Shown: positions 32,070 through 42,850 of the stretch, piece after piece | Layout of the letters: the number at the start of each line of letters is the position of its first letter | Numbering within the stretch: position 1 is the first letter of the stretch | Assembly: GCA_033725935.1 (NCBI GenBank) | Contig: MU867061.1 | Location: 248,001 to 312,000, forward strand | Length of the DNA: 64,000 nt | Direction of reading: 5' to 3' | Origin: Cladorrhinum sp. PSN259 | Taxonomy: Eukaryota > Ascomycota > Sordariomycetes > Sordariales > Podosporaceae | The notes under the pieces: model-generated | Database searches by the model: none | What the model was told of the DNA's origin: nothing | What the model saw: only the letters and a program-made list of their open reading frames with translations | Program-made: the position numbers and the translations under genes

Positions 32070-33747
32070 TCAAACCCTCTGCGCCGAAGTTTGAACCCCA
32101 TCCTTCGACTGTGACTGCCGCTGCACATTCTCCAACTCGACATTCAACACCTTGTCAACATTCTTCTGCACCCTGTCTTGCACCTCTTTGCCCTCAAACA
32201 TGAAGCTCAGCTCCTCCAAGGTCCTGTTGTACGTCTCCGGGAACAAGACATAAACCGTCAGGATCTCGATGAGGATCCAAACGCAGTAGACGATGTAATA
32301 CTTCCACCCGATTCCGTCAAGCGCGATGGGGTTGATATAAGTGTTGAAGAAGACGGCGAAGCGGACGGTGAGCTGCTCGACGGCGATGCCTTTGGATCGC
32401 TGTTGAAAGGGGAAGAGCTCGACCAGGTAGGTGTAAGCCAGCGCGTTCCAGCCGATGTTGTAGAATCTACATTGCAGATGATTCGTGTCAACATTTTTTG
32501 GCGCCAGTATTATAATTTCTGGTCAGAAAATTATGAGGGAAAAAAAAAACTTACGGTGAATAAACAAAGATAAACACCAGCACGGGAATCGCCGCCTTGG
32601 TGGAATTTTCGATGGCTGCCCTCGCGCTGGCAATGGTCCAAACGACGTAGACGACCGCCGTCCCAATCGTACAGGTCAAAAACATTTTTCGCCGGGGGAA
32701 CCTCGGAGCAATGAGCGCTATGGGAACCGCGTTTATGAACCCCCAGCAGGTATTGCCCAGAATGATCTGCTGCACCGTCCTGTTGTTGGTGATGTTCACC
32801 AGCGCCAGAATCTTCTTCATGTAGAAGCTCAGCAGCCCGTTCCCGCTCCACTGAGTAAAAAAACCCATGATGGCCGCAATCATGAACCTCCTCCTCATCG
32901 GAGGATCTCTCACGACGTCAGCCCAGACGAACCTGCTCGCCAGTTCTTTTTCCTGCGCAATGGTCGACTGGATCTGCGCGTACTCGAGCCTGACAAACTC
33001 GTCCCCGTCCGGTCCCTCGCTGTGGTATTTTTGTAGGATCGCAAACGCTTCGTCTCCTCTGTCCTTGGAAATGAGCCACCGAGGAGATTCGGGGCACCAG
33101 TGCATGAATGTCAGCTGGAAGCAGGACGGGACGAGCTGTAAGAGGCTGGGGAGACGCCACGCCCAGGTGCTTTTCATTTGGAATGTGCCGTAGGTAGTGC
33201 CCGCGGCGACGATGGCGCCCACGAACCAGGATGCGTTGAATAGGGATGTCATGATGGGGCGTTCGTTGGCGTAGGAGAGTTCGCCGATCAGGGCGGATGC
33301 GTTGACGATTGCGAAGGGGATGCCGAAGCCGAGCACCCAGCGGGAGGCGAGGAACATGTCCGAGTTGACGGAGCCGGCTTGCAGGCCTGCGCCGAGACAC
33401 ATGATGAGCGAGGCGAAGAGGATGGTGCGTCGGCGGCCGAGGTACTGGCTAACTGTCGGGATGAAGGGGATGGCCATTAATGCGCCGAGGGAGTACATGG
33501 CGTTGAGGAGACCCAGACGACCAGAGGTGGGGTTTTCAAAGTAGTCGGTCCATGCCTTGACAGCTTGCAGACTGTTCATCATGGACGAGTCAAACCCAGA
33601 CGTCCACTCCACTCCCAGCCCGGTCGGCACCAAGATTAGGTAGAGAAACCGCAGGTTGGGCTTCTTGTACCAGGGCACCTTGTCAGCTTGCGCAATGCGC
33701 GTGAGCCGCGGGTCGGCGTGCTCTTCCTTTGCACCAATAATCGCCAT
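32070..33747 (-). CDS. MFS sugar transporter, lactose-permease/hexose-transporter type (529 aa)
   Basis: Exons 33747-32555 and 32466-32070 join across an 88-nt intron (GTAAGT donor, AATGTAG acceptor) in phase. Sugar-porter signatures are present: LGRRRTILFAS after helix 2, PESPRWLISKDRGDEAF in the central loop, and ELFPFQQRSKGIAVEQ and PETYNRTLEEL at the end. Twelve hydrophobic segments can be traced. The WEWTSGFDSSMMN-like loop and FGTFQMKSTWAWRLPS segment are typical of fungal lactose/cellodextrin-like permeases. It is expected in the plasma membrane as a proton-coupled sugar importer. The start at MAIIGAKEEH is preferred, although the frame is open further upstream. Confidence 0.9.
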
Positions 33748-34514
33748 GGCCGTCGTCTGCTGTTCCTCGATGAGGCTTACGAAAAAGGGACCCGACAATG
33801 CGGAATCAGGTGGATAATCATTCTTTATACATATCACATACACCAAACCACCACCCACTCGTCGCTTTCCATATTACATATACGGCTGCAGATCCTTCTC
33901 TACCAGGCTCTTGGTACAAGGGTAACACAACTCGGGAAGCAGGTATGACAGCCAAAGCAACGCTGTTGGGCCGAGGCAGCGAATAAAAGTCTTTCGCCTA
34001 AAGGGAAAGGATGTGCCGGCATTGCCAAGCTTTCTGCTTGGAGTTGTTTCCTCCGACCTGCGCGGGGTCCGGGGAACCTGACGAGCGGGATGGACGCGGG
34101 ACCGGGTGATGAGCGCCCGAGACAAGGTCGTGTTGGGGTACATGTAACCTTGTGGGAGGGAGTATGCACTACCAACAGTCACTCACCACACAATCCTTCT
34201 GTTGGCATTTGAATCCTCACAGCTCCGGCTTTCGCACCTGACTGTCGTGCAGGTGCGTTGGCACTTTTGGCTCCCTCGCAGTGTATCAATTTCTTTGTAC
34301 CTTGCTGTCATTAAATCCAAGATGGGATGAGTTTGAGGTACAAATGTCAGTGGCTTTGTATTTTACGCTTGAAGTGACTACATGTATGTAAGTCTTGCAT
34401 AAATCCAATCATCCTCACTACTTTCCAATCCGTGTCCAGATTCAACGAATATTTGGCGTTTTTGTATGCCCTCATCTTTCAAAATGCGCAGAATGAAGGA
34501 AGTCTACTTAGCGG
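33748..34514. other. Intergenic (divergent promoters)
   Basis: Between the transporter and HET genes, transcribed away from each other. No gene seen. Confidence 0.4.
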
Positions 34515-37016
34515 ATGCCTGATTTCTATGGGGCCACAAGACTGCGCCTCGGTGAGGTCACCCACGACCCCAATGTTACGCCAGACTCAGCCGCACCCAG
34601 CTTCCCCTCCTTCGCAATTAATAGTAACTTGATCGGAGCTCTCCCTCATCTGCAGAGTTGGACGGTAAAACATCACGCATTTAGCATGGACTTCATTGAT
34701 GATACAGAGTCGGCGTCAGCCCTTTTATCTAGTTTCGGCTTCAACCATGCCGCTCAATCTGGTCAGATGTTGTGTTGGGTATGCATCGACATCCTGCTGG
34801 TCGACCCTGAAATCGGACAACCCACAGCAGCCGCGCTGGAGGACCTATTCTACGGACGACGACAGATAGAGGAACAAATCATAGGCTCTTACCGCGACAT
34901 CTCCACTCGGCTATTTTGTCCCTTGTGCAGGCTTATATTCCAGCTACTCTCAAACGACAAGCGATTCTTACCAACTACATCTTCACCTACGGCCACTGAA
35001 GGCGCGTGTGTCATCTCGAAATATGGGAGGTCACCCCCAGAGCTACGTCTCACTTATATTACACCGGAACCGTCTTCCCAGCCCAAAATACGACAGAGAG
35101 GTAAAATCGTCCTTTTGAGCAACGAATATCCTCGGCCGCCCTCCCCGGGGAACTTCCTAGAAAAGCACGCACTGTTGACGGAGTATTACCTTGCCACCCA
35201 CCGGGCGACCCGTTCGTCGAACCTCCTCGACATCGACTTTGTCAAATCCTGTCTGGCAAGCTGTGAGCAAAATCACACAGCTTGCCGTCACGCTGGAGCA
35301 AACGACCAAAGCCCGGCAGCAGACATCTTCTTGATCAACGTCCAAGAGGAATGCCTCGAACCGGGCACGACTTCCAATCGGTACTTTGCGCTCAGCTACG
35401 TATGGGGCGACGCAAGCAAGTTCTATCAGACCCAAGACGAAGACGTCGTGGCCCTCCGACAGCCTGGATCACTCGCACATTCGGCTAATCTCTTCAACGT
35501 CCCCGAGACGGTGCGCGATGCCATGACGCTGACAAAACAGCTGGGGGAGAAGTACCTCTGGGTCGACGCATTGTGCATCATACAAGACAACAGCGGGCAC
35601 AGAACAAAGCAGCTGAGAATGATGGACAGGATTTATCGCCACGCGCTCATGACGGTCGTTGCAATGTCGGCTCAAGATGCAAGAAGCGGCCTACCCGGCA
35701 TTGGAACAAGCGGCACCTGTCCAAGAAAGCGAATCATGCCCATCGAGAGCATCCAAGCCTTCGAGGCTGGGTACTCCTTGACGATTGAACCCCCCGAGCT
35801 GGGACAAGTGATCCATTGGTCAACGTGGAGCACGCGAGCTTGGACCTTTCAGGAGCAGTTCCTGTCGAGGAGGTGTCTTTATCTGTCGGACTGGCAGGCT
35901 TACTTCAAGTGTCAGGGGACGAGGGCGGTCGGGGAGTGTGAGCGGCCCCAGGATATTGTCTCTGCCTTTGCGCAACACAATGACGAGTATTACGGGACGA
36001 TTGATCGGCTCAACCTGCCGACCTCGCTGAGATCCTGGGATGACGGGCTCAGCTGCTACCAAACGCTTGTAGCGTATTATCTGCGTCGGACCATGTCGCG
36101 CGAGTACGATATCCTGAATGCTTTTGAGGGAGTTGCTGCATTTCTGCAAGCCCAGCTCGGAGGCAGGCTCTTTGCGGGCATTCCAGAGGCGGTCATCGAC
36201 ATCTGTTTACTCTGGGCTCCTGTCAAGGACATTACCAGGCGCAAGGTGCCGGGATTCAACTTCCCGAGTTGGTCGTGGGCCGGGTGGATAGGCAAAGCGG
36301 ACCAGGCCTGGGATATCAGTTTCCTCTGGGAGACACTTGGCATCGGGCTCGGGCATGTATCGGAAGGCTATTTACCGTATTGGCCCGAGGTCTTACGGTC
36401 AGAAATTGGTGCCATGGTCCTCGAGGTTGATGGTGCTCTTGTGGAGGTGAATCGAATAGTGAGCACACTGACGACAACTGCAGACCAGGATGAATTGAAG
36501 GTGCTTGCTGCTACCGCGGAGCTGGGAGGGCACCAGCATCTCCTGCATTTCCTGGCACAGACCACAAGTACCAGAGGGTTCTCTGTTACTGGTGGCCAGA
36601 TCATGGCCGCAAGATGGGAGCCAGGGGCCCTGGGCGAGAAGACAATGCAGCCAGCCACGTGCCTGTTCGACGGCTCGGGAGTAGCCTGCGGCATCGTGCT
36701 GGATAAGGAACGGAACTGCGTCTGGGACTTTGATGATGACGAGCGGTACGGGTTTGTGCTGCTGTCTCAAGCCTTGGAGGATGAGTCATTCGCGCCGTCC
36801 TGCATTCTGGACCTTGTAAAATCCGGCGGTGGCATGACGCATGTTTTGGCTGGTGCAGGAAGTGACGAGGGCAGATGGGGCGTCTGCTTTGCTCTTTTGG
36901 TTGAGTGGCAGGCAGGATCAAAGTCACGCTGCCAGCGGCTGGCGGTATGCCAGATTACTGCTTCGGCTTGGGAAGCGGCGGCGCGCCCAGAGAGAAGGTA
37001 CATCCAGCTGGGGTGA
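34515..37016 (+). CDS. HET-domain protein (833 aa)
   Basis: The heterokaryon-incompatibility domain runs from about residue 290 to 440. Its motifs are YFALSYVWGDASKF, ETVRDAMTLTKQLGEKYLWVDALCIIQD, QLRMMDRIYRHALMTVVAMS and ARSGLPG. CxxC pairs upstream (CWVC near residue 87 and CPLC near 135) may bind zinc. After the domain comes the usual AWTFQEQFLSRR segment, and later FPSWSWAGWIG. Such proteins trigger or restrain programmed cell death after non-self fusion, often with partners, though most are uncharacterised. ATG 34515 is the first start; ATG 34686 (MDFIDDTES) would remove a weakly coding leader and may be the true start. No introns. Confidence 0.88.
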   Translation: MPDFYGATRLRLGEVTHDPNVTPDSAAPSFPSFAINSNLIGALPHLQSWTVKHHAFSMDFIDDTESASALLSSFGFNHAAQSGQMLCWVCIDILLVDPEIGQPTAAALEDLFYGRRQIEEQIIGSYRDISTRLFCPLCRLIFQLLSNDKRFLPTTSSPTATEGACVISKYGRSPPELRLTYITPEPSSQPKIRQRGKIVLLSNEYPRPPSPGNFLEKHALLTEYYLATHRATRSSNLLDIDFVKSCLASCEQNHTACRHAGANDQSPAADIFLINVQEECLEPGTTSNRYFALSYVWGDASKFYQTQDEDVVALRQPGSLAHSANLFNVPETVRDAMTLTKQLGEKYLWVDALCIIQDNSGHRTKQLRMMDRIYRHALMTVVAMSAQDARSGLPGIGTSGTCPRKRIMPIESIQAFEAGYSLTIEPPELGQVIHWSTWSTRAWTFQEQFLSRRCLYLSDWQAYFKCQGTRAVGECERPQDIVSAFAQHNDEYYGTIDRLNLPTSLRSWDDGLSCYQTLVAYYLRRTMSREYDILNAFEGVAAFLQAQLGGRLFAGIPEAVIDICLLWAPVKDITRRKVPGFNFPSWSWAGWIGKADQAWDISFLWETLGIGLGHVSEGYLPYWPEVLRSEIGAMVLEVDGALVEVNRIVSTLTTTADQDELKVLAATAELGGHQHLLHFLAQTTSTRGFSVTGGQIMAARWEPGALGEKTMQPATCLFDGSGVACGIVLDKERNCVWDFDDDERYGFVLLSQALEDESFAPSCILDLVKSGGGMTHVLAGAGSDEGRWGVCFALLVEWQAGSKSRCQRLAVCQITASAWEAAARPERRYIQLG

Positions 37017-37263
37017 GTTTGCAATCTCGGCCTGCACTGGAGACTTTGCTCCGCGACACACTACTGGGGAAGTGCCCTCAGGGACCCAACAGAAAGAGTC
37101 TTTTCTGCTCACGTCCTGCTGACACGGCTGTTGGGTATAATTACTTGTCCTGCTTCCCCGTCTCTCACACATCGTCGTTGCTTCTTGTCATCTTTGCATC
37201 TTTGTCTCTTATCGCCAAACATTTGCACTTATTCCAGATAATTACTTTCCCAAGCCTCTCGCC

Positions 37264-38400
37264 ATGGCCAGCCAAGAGATAGACACAATAGAACGCTCTG
37301 CTGTTAAAAACCTTCAAGTCCAGGGTCCCATTAAAATCACCGACTGCAAGCAGCTAGCATCCTACAGCTGGTGGGATACACCCAACCCAACTATCTCGGT
37401 TCCCGGTTCCCCTCGGCGGTATTCGCCACCAGAGTTCCCCTTCACTGTAGAACTCGACCCAGGCACACAGTACTGCGACGTAAACGCCGCTCGACACCCT
37501 TCGTCCCCGCTCGAACCGCTCTTCCGCGCTCTTTACATCCTCAATCCCGACTTCTCCCTCTCCGATGTCGACCTCATCACTGACAGAGAAGATCTCCATA
37601 AGCTGCTCCGGTTCGCCGCGGGGTCATCAATGAGCCCGTTTACCATCCGCGTCCAAGTTGTTAGCCATGCCGAGGGGCAGAAAGGCACGGTATTTTTTAC
37701 GCGTGTGGAACTCGACAACGATCGTGTGCCAGATGAAGAGTCATATACTCGAGAGTATGAAAAGAAGTGCACAATAAAGCCATTGGATTCAATGGCTGAA
37801 TACCACAGGATAATTGGTTATACCTTTGGGGGGCTGAAATGCATCGTGCGGTCAGAGACGAGCGGGTACGTTGCTGGTGAAGAAGGGACGGGTGCGTGGT
37901 CGCTTTCGGATTCAATGGAAACCACGACGACGGGACTCACCATCCTCAGGCCTAGCACGAACCAGGCCGACGCGGATGTCTCGTCGGCTCTCGAGATCAT
38001 AACTCGCAAGAGCGCTCAATGCCTTTATTTTCGCAGAAAAGTTTATCCCGAAATGTGGTTTTCGCAGACGTCGAAGCTGGCGGTGGGGTATCATAACGAT
38101 AATGTTTTCCACAGTGGTGGACTGCGAGATGAGAGTGGCCAGCTATCTCAGTGGGAGGCTGACAATCAGCAGTCACTTGCGCGGCTGGTAGGCTTGTTGA
38201 AGTGGATTATCGATGCAGCGAGGAAGGCGAAGGGTGGCAGGGCTAAGATCAAGTCGAATGGAAAGAAAAGTCTCTCGATTTTAGCACAGCCTGCTTTGCC
38301 GGAGGACTTGCACGCCAAGTGGAGGAATAAGCAGCCGCAGCCAGGCGAAGCTCGCGTTGAAGATGATGAAAGGGGCTTGGAGCTCAAGACGCCGGCATAG
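37264..38400 (+). CDS. Conserved fungal protein of unknown function, truncated (378 aa)
   Basis: The N-terminal and middle parts match a fungal family recognised by SYSWWDTPNPTISVPGSP, ARHPSSPLEPLFRALYILNP and LSDVDLITDREDLHKLLRF, plus HRIIGYTFGGLKCIVRSET, MWFSQTSKLAVGYH and the ALPEDLHAKW end. Some database entries carry the misleading name geranylgeranyl pyrophosphate synthetase; there is no DDxxD motif here, so that activity is not supported. Relatives as I recall them continue with a further region of roughly 150 residues before a short C-terminal domain. Here the frame stops at 38398-38400, and a C-terminal-like piece follows in another frame (see 38370-38624). The product may still fold as its first domain. 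Confidence 0.75.
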   Translation: MASQEIDTIERSAVKNLQVQGPIKITDCKQLASYSWWDTPNPTISVPGSPRRYSPPEFPFTVELDPGTQYCDVNAARHPSSPLEPLFRALYILNPDFSLSDVDLITDREDLHKLLRFAAGSSMSPFTIRVQVVSHAEGQKGTVFFTRVELDNDRVPDEESYTREYEKKCTIKPLDSMAEYHRIIGYTFGGLKCIVRSETSGYVAGEEGTGAWSLSDSMETTTTGLTILRPSTNQADADVSSALEIITRKSAQCLYFRRKVYPEMWFSQTSKLAVGYHNDNVFHSGGLRDESGQLSQWEADNQQSLARLVGLLKWIIDAARKAKGGRAKIKSNGKKSLSILAQPALPEDLHAKWRNKQPQPGEARVEDDERGLELKTPA

Positions 38401-38624
38401 CGTATAATGCCGTGTCCGTGGTGGTCTCGCATCGTAGCATTTTTGGAGCCAGGACTCGCCAGATGGTGCGAGCGGCATTTGGCAACAGGTTCTCGGAAAC
38501 TCTAAAGCAGCAGGCGATGAAGGATAACTGGATAAAGGAGTGTGCAGTTGAAGAGGTGAGTGAGGGAGATGAGACTGCTACGGATGAAGAGTTATTTTAT
38601 GGCAGTGGTTCCGATTATTGTTAG
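38370..38624 (+). pseudogene. Out-of-frame C-terminal remnant of the preceding gene
   Basis: In the frame shifted relative to the gene at 37264 this stretch reads AGIAYNAVSVVVSHRSIFGA, then RTRQMVRAAFGNRF, and ends in an acidic run (EGDETATDEELFYGS). The AYNAV..VVSH..F..RTR..IR pattern is, from memory, the C-terminal block of the same family, which normally follows a middle region that is missing here. I infer deletion of that middle region with loss of frame, leaving this tail untranslated or reachable only by frameshifting. A small separate gene is less likely because there is no ATG before the block. Confidence 0.5.
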
Positions 38625-39286
38625 GGGCTGCAGACATGACAGCACTGCGCTCTTTGTTGAACTGAAACCAAGCGAGAGAGGGGAAACGGAATGTTGTTTG
38701 TCTACTTGTACATATTGTCAGCGAATACGTTTTAGTATCAGAGAAGTTATGGTCTATGCATCATGTTATTTTGGCGGACCGCGCACGCGGAACGATTCCC
38801 AAAAAGCCCATGGCAGAAGACCTAACTTGATATCTTAATGCAGTGATCATCCGCCTGAATCGCCTTGATATGACCCGGCGTTAGCTTGTTCGAATACATG
38901 TAGGAAGTCGTCTGCTCTCTGAATATAATATTAGCTGTTGGATGGACTGAATGAACACCACCGTGTGCCAATGACTTTGAACGGGCAGGGACTCGGCAAA
39001 AATTGCAACGCTGAAAATCCCGTCTTGTGCCACTGCAACATCTAGGCTAATTAATATACATGTAAGCTTGGTGACCATCCAGATATATTACTCCGATCCT
39101 TTGACTGAGGAGCCTCGGTGATTGGGCAATCACAGCCACGAGACCAGAGCTCCATATAGAAGCGAGTACTATATGAACTCATTCAGTCCTTCTTATAGCT
39201 GTACATGTCGTTTGAACACTTATTTCCAACCACAATTTTCCCCAACTCAACCCACACGTCTTTCCCTTCACGACCTCCAGTCCATC
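38625..39286. other. Intergenic, promoter of the Cys-rich protein gene
   Basis: No gene seen. Pyrimidine-rich leader sequence precedes 39287. Confidence 0.4.
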
Positions 39287-39817
39287 ATGAACCTTTGGCA
39301 CCTCCTGCTCGCTACCCTCTCCCTCCCACTCACCCTCTCCACCCCTCTACCTAACCCCGCCACGATCATGATCAACACCACAGAGATCGGAACCCCCTGC
39401 GGCGTCACGAACCCCGACTGCGCAACCCTGACCTGCATCCCGACCTCACCATCGTGCACAATCTTTCCCCAATGCCCCGGCACCTGCCAGTTCATCAACG
39501 TGACCGCCCAGCGCATCTACACCAAGTGCGGGGGATGGGGCTACTACGACGACTGCGACGAGAGGTACGAGTCGTGCATAGCTGATGAGCGCACGACGGA
39601 TTTCTGCGGACCGTCCTGCGACGGAATGGGTATCTGTTGGCCTTTTGCCGATTACTGTTCCTCCGAAAAAGGGTACGAGAGGGAATGCGGGGAGGGGAAG
39701 GCGTGTTTCCACGGCGCTTTTTGTCTGCCTTTGAGGTTCGGCAGTGATTCGTATGAAAAGACGGGGCTGGAGGAGGTGTTTAGGAATGATCAGAATGGGC
39801 GGCAGGGAGACGAGTAA
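39287..39817 (+). CDS. Small secreted cysteine-rich protein (176 aa), effector-like
   Basis: The signal peptide MNLWHLLLATLSLPLTLS is followed by a mature chain with 16 cysteines, an even number suited to disulfides. Phrases are GTPCGVTNPDCATLTC, CPGTCQF, KCGGWGYYDDCDERYESC, FCGPSCDGMGICWP and CGEGKACFHGAFC. The chain has no transmembrane segment and ends hydrophilic. Size, Cys content and secretion match fungal effector-like or antimicrobial secreted proteins. No family is recognised with confidence; the pattern recalls macrophage-activating-glycoprotein-like fungal repeats. It converges on another secreted-protein gene only 85 nt away. The chosen ATG is the one that begins the signal peptide; the open frame extends further upstream without a signal. 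Confidence 0.8.
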   Translation: MNLWHLLLATLSLPLTLSTPLPNPATIMINTTEIGTPCGVTNPDCATLTCIPTSPSCTIFPQCPGTCQFINVTAQRIYTKCGGWGYYDDCDERYESCIADERTTDFCGPSCDGMGICWPFADYCSSEKGYERECGEGKACFHGAFCLPLRFGSDSYEKTGLEEVFRNDQNGRQGDE

Positions 39818-39902
39818 AACAAAAATTTTTCTTTATATCTACTATTTACAACATCCATTCTTTATGCGAAACAAAAAATAAGGGTTATGATGTTATTGTG
39901 TT

Positions 39903-40742
39903 TCACCAAGGCAACTCCTTCCCCAGCTCCGCCGGCGGGTCCCCGAACCCGCAGTTAAACTCTTTGCAAACCGTGATGGTGTGCACGTACCTGATCCGCC
40001 CGCCCTCGATCCTGAACTCGTGGCTGTCGTTCAGCCCGCCCTCCCCGAAATTCAAAAAAACGCTGACGGTCCCGACGCTCTCGTCAATCACGTACCGCCT
40101 GTTAACGAGATTAACCCCCGTGGGGACCCCGTTGTTGCAGGTATCCCCCGGAGCCGTGTACAATCCGCCTTCCAACCTCTTGCAGGATTCGTGCCAGGGC
40201 ACCTCGACGCTGCCCGGCCCTAGCTTGAATAAATCCAGGTAAGCGTCCGCCGCTTTTTGGATCGTCTCTCGGGAATCGCGCTCCGCCTCGGGGATGGTGA
40301 GCCAGTGCTCCTGCAGAGTGTAGTACAGGGTATGCTGGGCGTTGAACAGCCAGTCGTCCGAGTCCGTGACGAAGCTGTCGACCTTGGTGATTTCGGTGCC
40401 GTTGGGATTCAAGAAAATCTGGGTGCCGATTACGTAGTGCTTGGGATCCGTGATTATCAGCTCGGTGTATGCTGCGCAGGCCGTCGTGTCGTGGATCGAA
40501 TGCACGTGGTCGATTTTCAAGCGTTGGGATAAGATCGAGGCGGACGATGAGATGTTTTGGGGTAAACCATTTTCGATGTACGTGGTTTGGGGTGTCAGGA
40601 GGCGGATGTATTTCGGTTGGGCCAGGGATTGGGCTGTTGCGTAGCGGGAGGTCACTTCCGACAGGATGGCGCGGGAGCAGGATGCGTGGGCTCCTCCAGA
40701 GAGGAGGGCGACGAGGGTGAGCATGAGAGAAAGGGATTTCAT
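39903..40742 (-). CDS. Secreted DUF8021-type protein (279 aa)
   Basis: A signal peptide (SLMLTLVALLSGGAHA) leads into a chain with the phrases HDTTACAAYTELIITDP, YVIGTQIFLNPNGTEITKVDS, WLFNAQHTLYYTL, VPWHESCKRLEGGLYTAPGD and NRRYVIDESVGTVSVFLNF. This is the pattern of the fungal secreted DUF8021 family, which has a SnoaL/NTF2-like feel. Its biochemical role is unknown; family members sit in secretomes and sometimes near biosynthetic genes. Cys residues and N-glycosylation sites (NIS, NGT, NDS) fit extracellular folding. No intron. Its 3' end faces the Cys-rich protein gene. Confidence 0.8.
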   Translation of the reverse strand: MKSLSLMLTLVALLSGGAHASCSRAILSEVTSRYATAQSLAQPKYIRLLTPQTTYIENGLPQNISSSASILSQRLKIDHVHSIHDTTACAAYTELIITDPKHYVIGTQIFLNPNGTEITKVDSFVTDSDDWLFNAQHTLYYTLQEHWLTIPEAERDSRETIQKAADAYLDLFKLGPGSVEVPWHESCKRLEGGLYTAPGDTCNNGVPTGVNLVNRRYVIDESVGTVSVFLNFGEGGLNDSHEFRIEGGRIRYVHTITVCKEFNCGFGDPPAELGKELPW

Positions 40743-40968
40743 CTTGTTGGATTTTTTTTGGGGATCCTCCTGAAATTGAGGAGTGAGAAGAAGCAGAGCC
40801 GGACCAATGCATTGGCAGTTCTTGGACAGACAGACGTGTGATTTAAGAGAGTTCAAAGCCAAGTTACGGGTAAATCAACAATTCCCAACTCCCGGCATAC
40901 CAAGCAAATTATTGAGAGACTCCGACGGGAAGCGGGGATGTCAACCAATTTAGCCTCTCGTTCTCCTC
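40743..40968. other. Short intergenic region
   Basis: 226 nt upstream of the DUF8021 gene and downstream of the P450 stop. Nothing seen. Confidence 0.3.
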
Positions 40969-42850
40969 TTAAACAACACTCCGTTCAACCAAGTAAACAT
41001 TCAGCGCCGGCTTAGCCCAAATGAGGCGGAACTTGGCCTGCCCAACCCAGTCGAGGTTCTTGTCAACCGCTTCCATGTCAAAGTTGAAGTGCAGCTTCGC
41101 CAGGATGAGACGAAGCATGTAGAGACCAACCCTTGAGCTTGTGTCAGTTGCTTCCGGTACAATATTGGGGTAAAATAAACTCACGGTTTGCCGATGCAAG
41201 ATCTAGAACCCAGGCTGAACGGTTGACTAGCATCCAAGTTGTCTTCTGGGTCCTGGGCGAGCCACCTCTCAGGCTTGAACTCGAGAGGGTCCTTGAAATT
41301 GTCTGGAGATCTCGCAGCCGAGAAGGCATTCGTGGAGACCCAGGTCTGCCGAAAGTATCATTGTCAGTTGTCTCTGTTGAAACTATTTTTCCGCAGGAAG
41401 TAAAGAAATAACATACTCCAGCAGGCAAATAATGCCCATCGACGGTGTCACCTCCAGGAGGCACAATTCTGTTTGGCGGCCAGGGGACAGGAGCCATTAG
41501 ACGCATGGCTTCATTTAGCACTGCATTTAGGTACTCCAGCTTCTGAGTCGACTCAACCGTGATATCCTCATTCCGTTGAAATGTTCCGCGAATTTCAGCA
41601 TGCAGCTTTGCCAGCACCTCCGGATTCCGCATCAAGTAGTAGTTGGCGGTGGACAAAGCCAGGGCGCTAGTCTCGGTGCCGGCAATGACAACATCAGATA
41701 ACTGAGCGGCGATAGACTCGGTCCCGTACTTCTCGCCATCCTGTTCTGCGCCCTTCAGGATAGAGTTGAGAATGTCCGGTCGCTCACTTGGACTGGCCAA
41801 TCGCCTGGATAATAATTCGTGTCAGTCAGATGTTTGTTCAAGGTAAAAGAAAAAGACGTACTTCTTGACAAACTCCAAACACATCTGCTCGTGTTTCCTC
41901 AACTCCCTTATCATGGCCATCATGGCGGGCGGCTTCAAAGCAATCAACAGCTTCCCCAGCCAGGGAAACTTCCTCACGGCAACGCCCTCTCCCATGGCTC
42001 TAGCTCCGTTGGAAAAGAATATCTGCCAGGGATGCAGCTTGCCGGCCTGCACAGCACCAAAGGACTCGCCCATTGAAAGACTGGTGGAGATATCGAACGT
42101 GGTCAAAGACAGGAACAAACCGATATCAACAGGCTGTTTTCGGCCACCCTCTTTGGCCAGAGATTTGAGCTTCAGAATGAGCCCATCCACGACCTGCTGG
42201 ATAAGCGGCCACTTTTCGCGAAGCGTGCGCTCAGCGAAAGCGGGGGCCACCATCTTGCGCATCTTGGCGTGCTCGGCTGGGTCTCGCTCATTGACGATTG
42301 ACCGAGCCTGGTCGGTGAAAGCTGCGGCATCGTATGCTTCGCTTTTGGTGAAGACTTCGTGACCTTTGCGGAAGCCGTAGATGTCGCGGTAGGAGCTGGG
42401 CGTGATGAACGATACCTCGTTCGGGGCGATGCGTATGACAGGACCTGCACGTGGATTGAGGTTAGATCCTTCTTTTTTTTTTTTCTCATATGAATAGATT
42501 ACACATACCGTATTTTTCGTGGAGCTTCTCGGCCCATCTCGGATGATCTGCTTTCCAGGCGAAGTGGTAGACGTAGGGTATCTGTTTGTTGATATCAATG
42601 ATTTTGCAAAAACAAATGCTGATACGCTCGAAAAAAGATGACAAAACTCACATTGCTAAGGGCGCAATACCATGGTCCCGGGAATTTCCTGAGCGGATTT
42701 TGTCGGTACGAGATGCACTTGAACAGAAAATATGCCGTGGCCTACAGAAATCGCCGTGCTGCTTGTCAGGATCAACAAGCTCACTGGAAGGAATGCGGGG
42801 TATCCCTGGAATGTACTGACTGCTACTAGTAGCCACAAGCCAGAGGCCAT
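40969..42850 (-). CDS. Cytochrome P450, seven exons (509 aa)
   Basis: Exons are 42850-42785, 42741-42652, 42581-42509, 42444-41862, 41804-41417, 41345-41185 and 41137-40969. All six introns (43-71 nt) have GT-AG ends and the phases sum to 510 codons. The protein has an N-terminal hydrophobic anchor and the P450 hinge [33 protein letters not shown] and the I-helix [10 protein letters not shown] (AGT-ET type) follow. The ExxR is NEAMRL, then comes [18 protein letters not shown], and the haem loop is [12 protein letters not shown]. It resembles fungal secondary-metabolism P450s of the trichothecene/aflatoxin-hydroxylase type, but the substrate cannot be told. The 43-nt first intron is unusually short, and the [14 protein letters not shown] join is less typical than the usual CIGKNLA..E.R. 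Confidence 0.8.
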
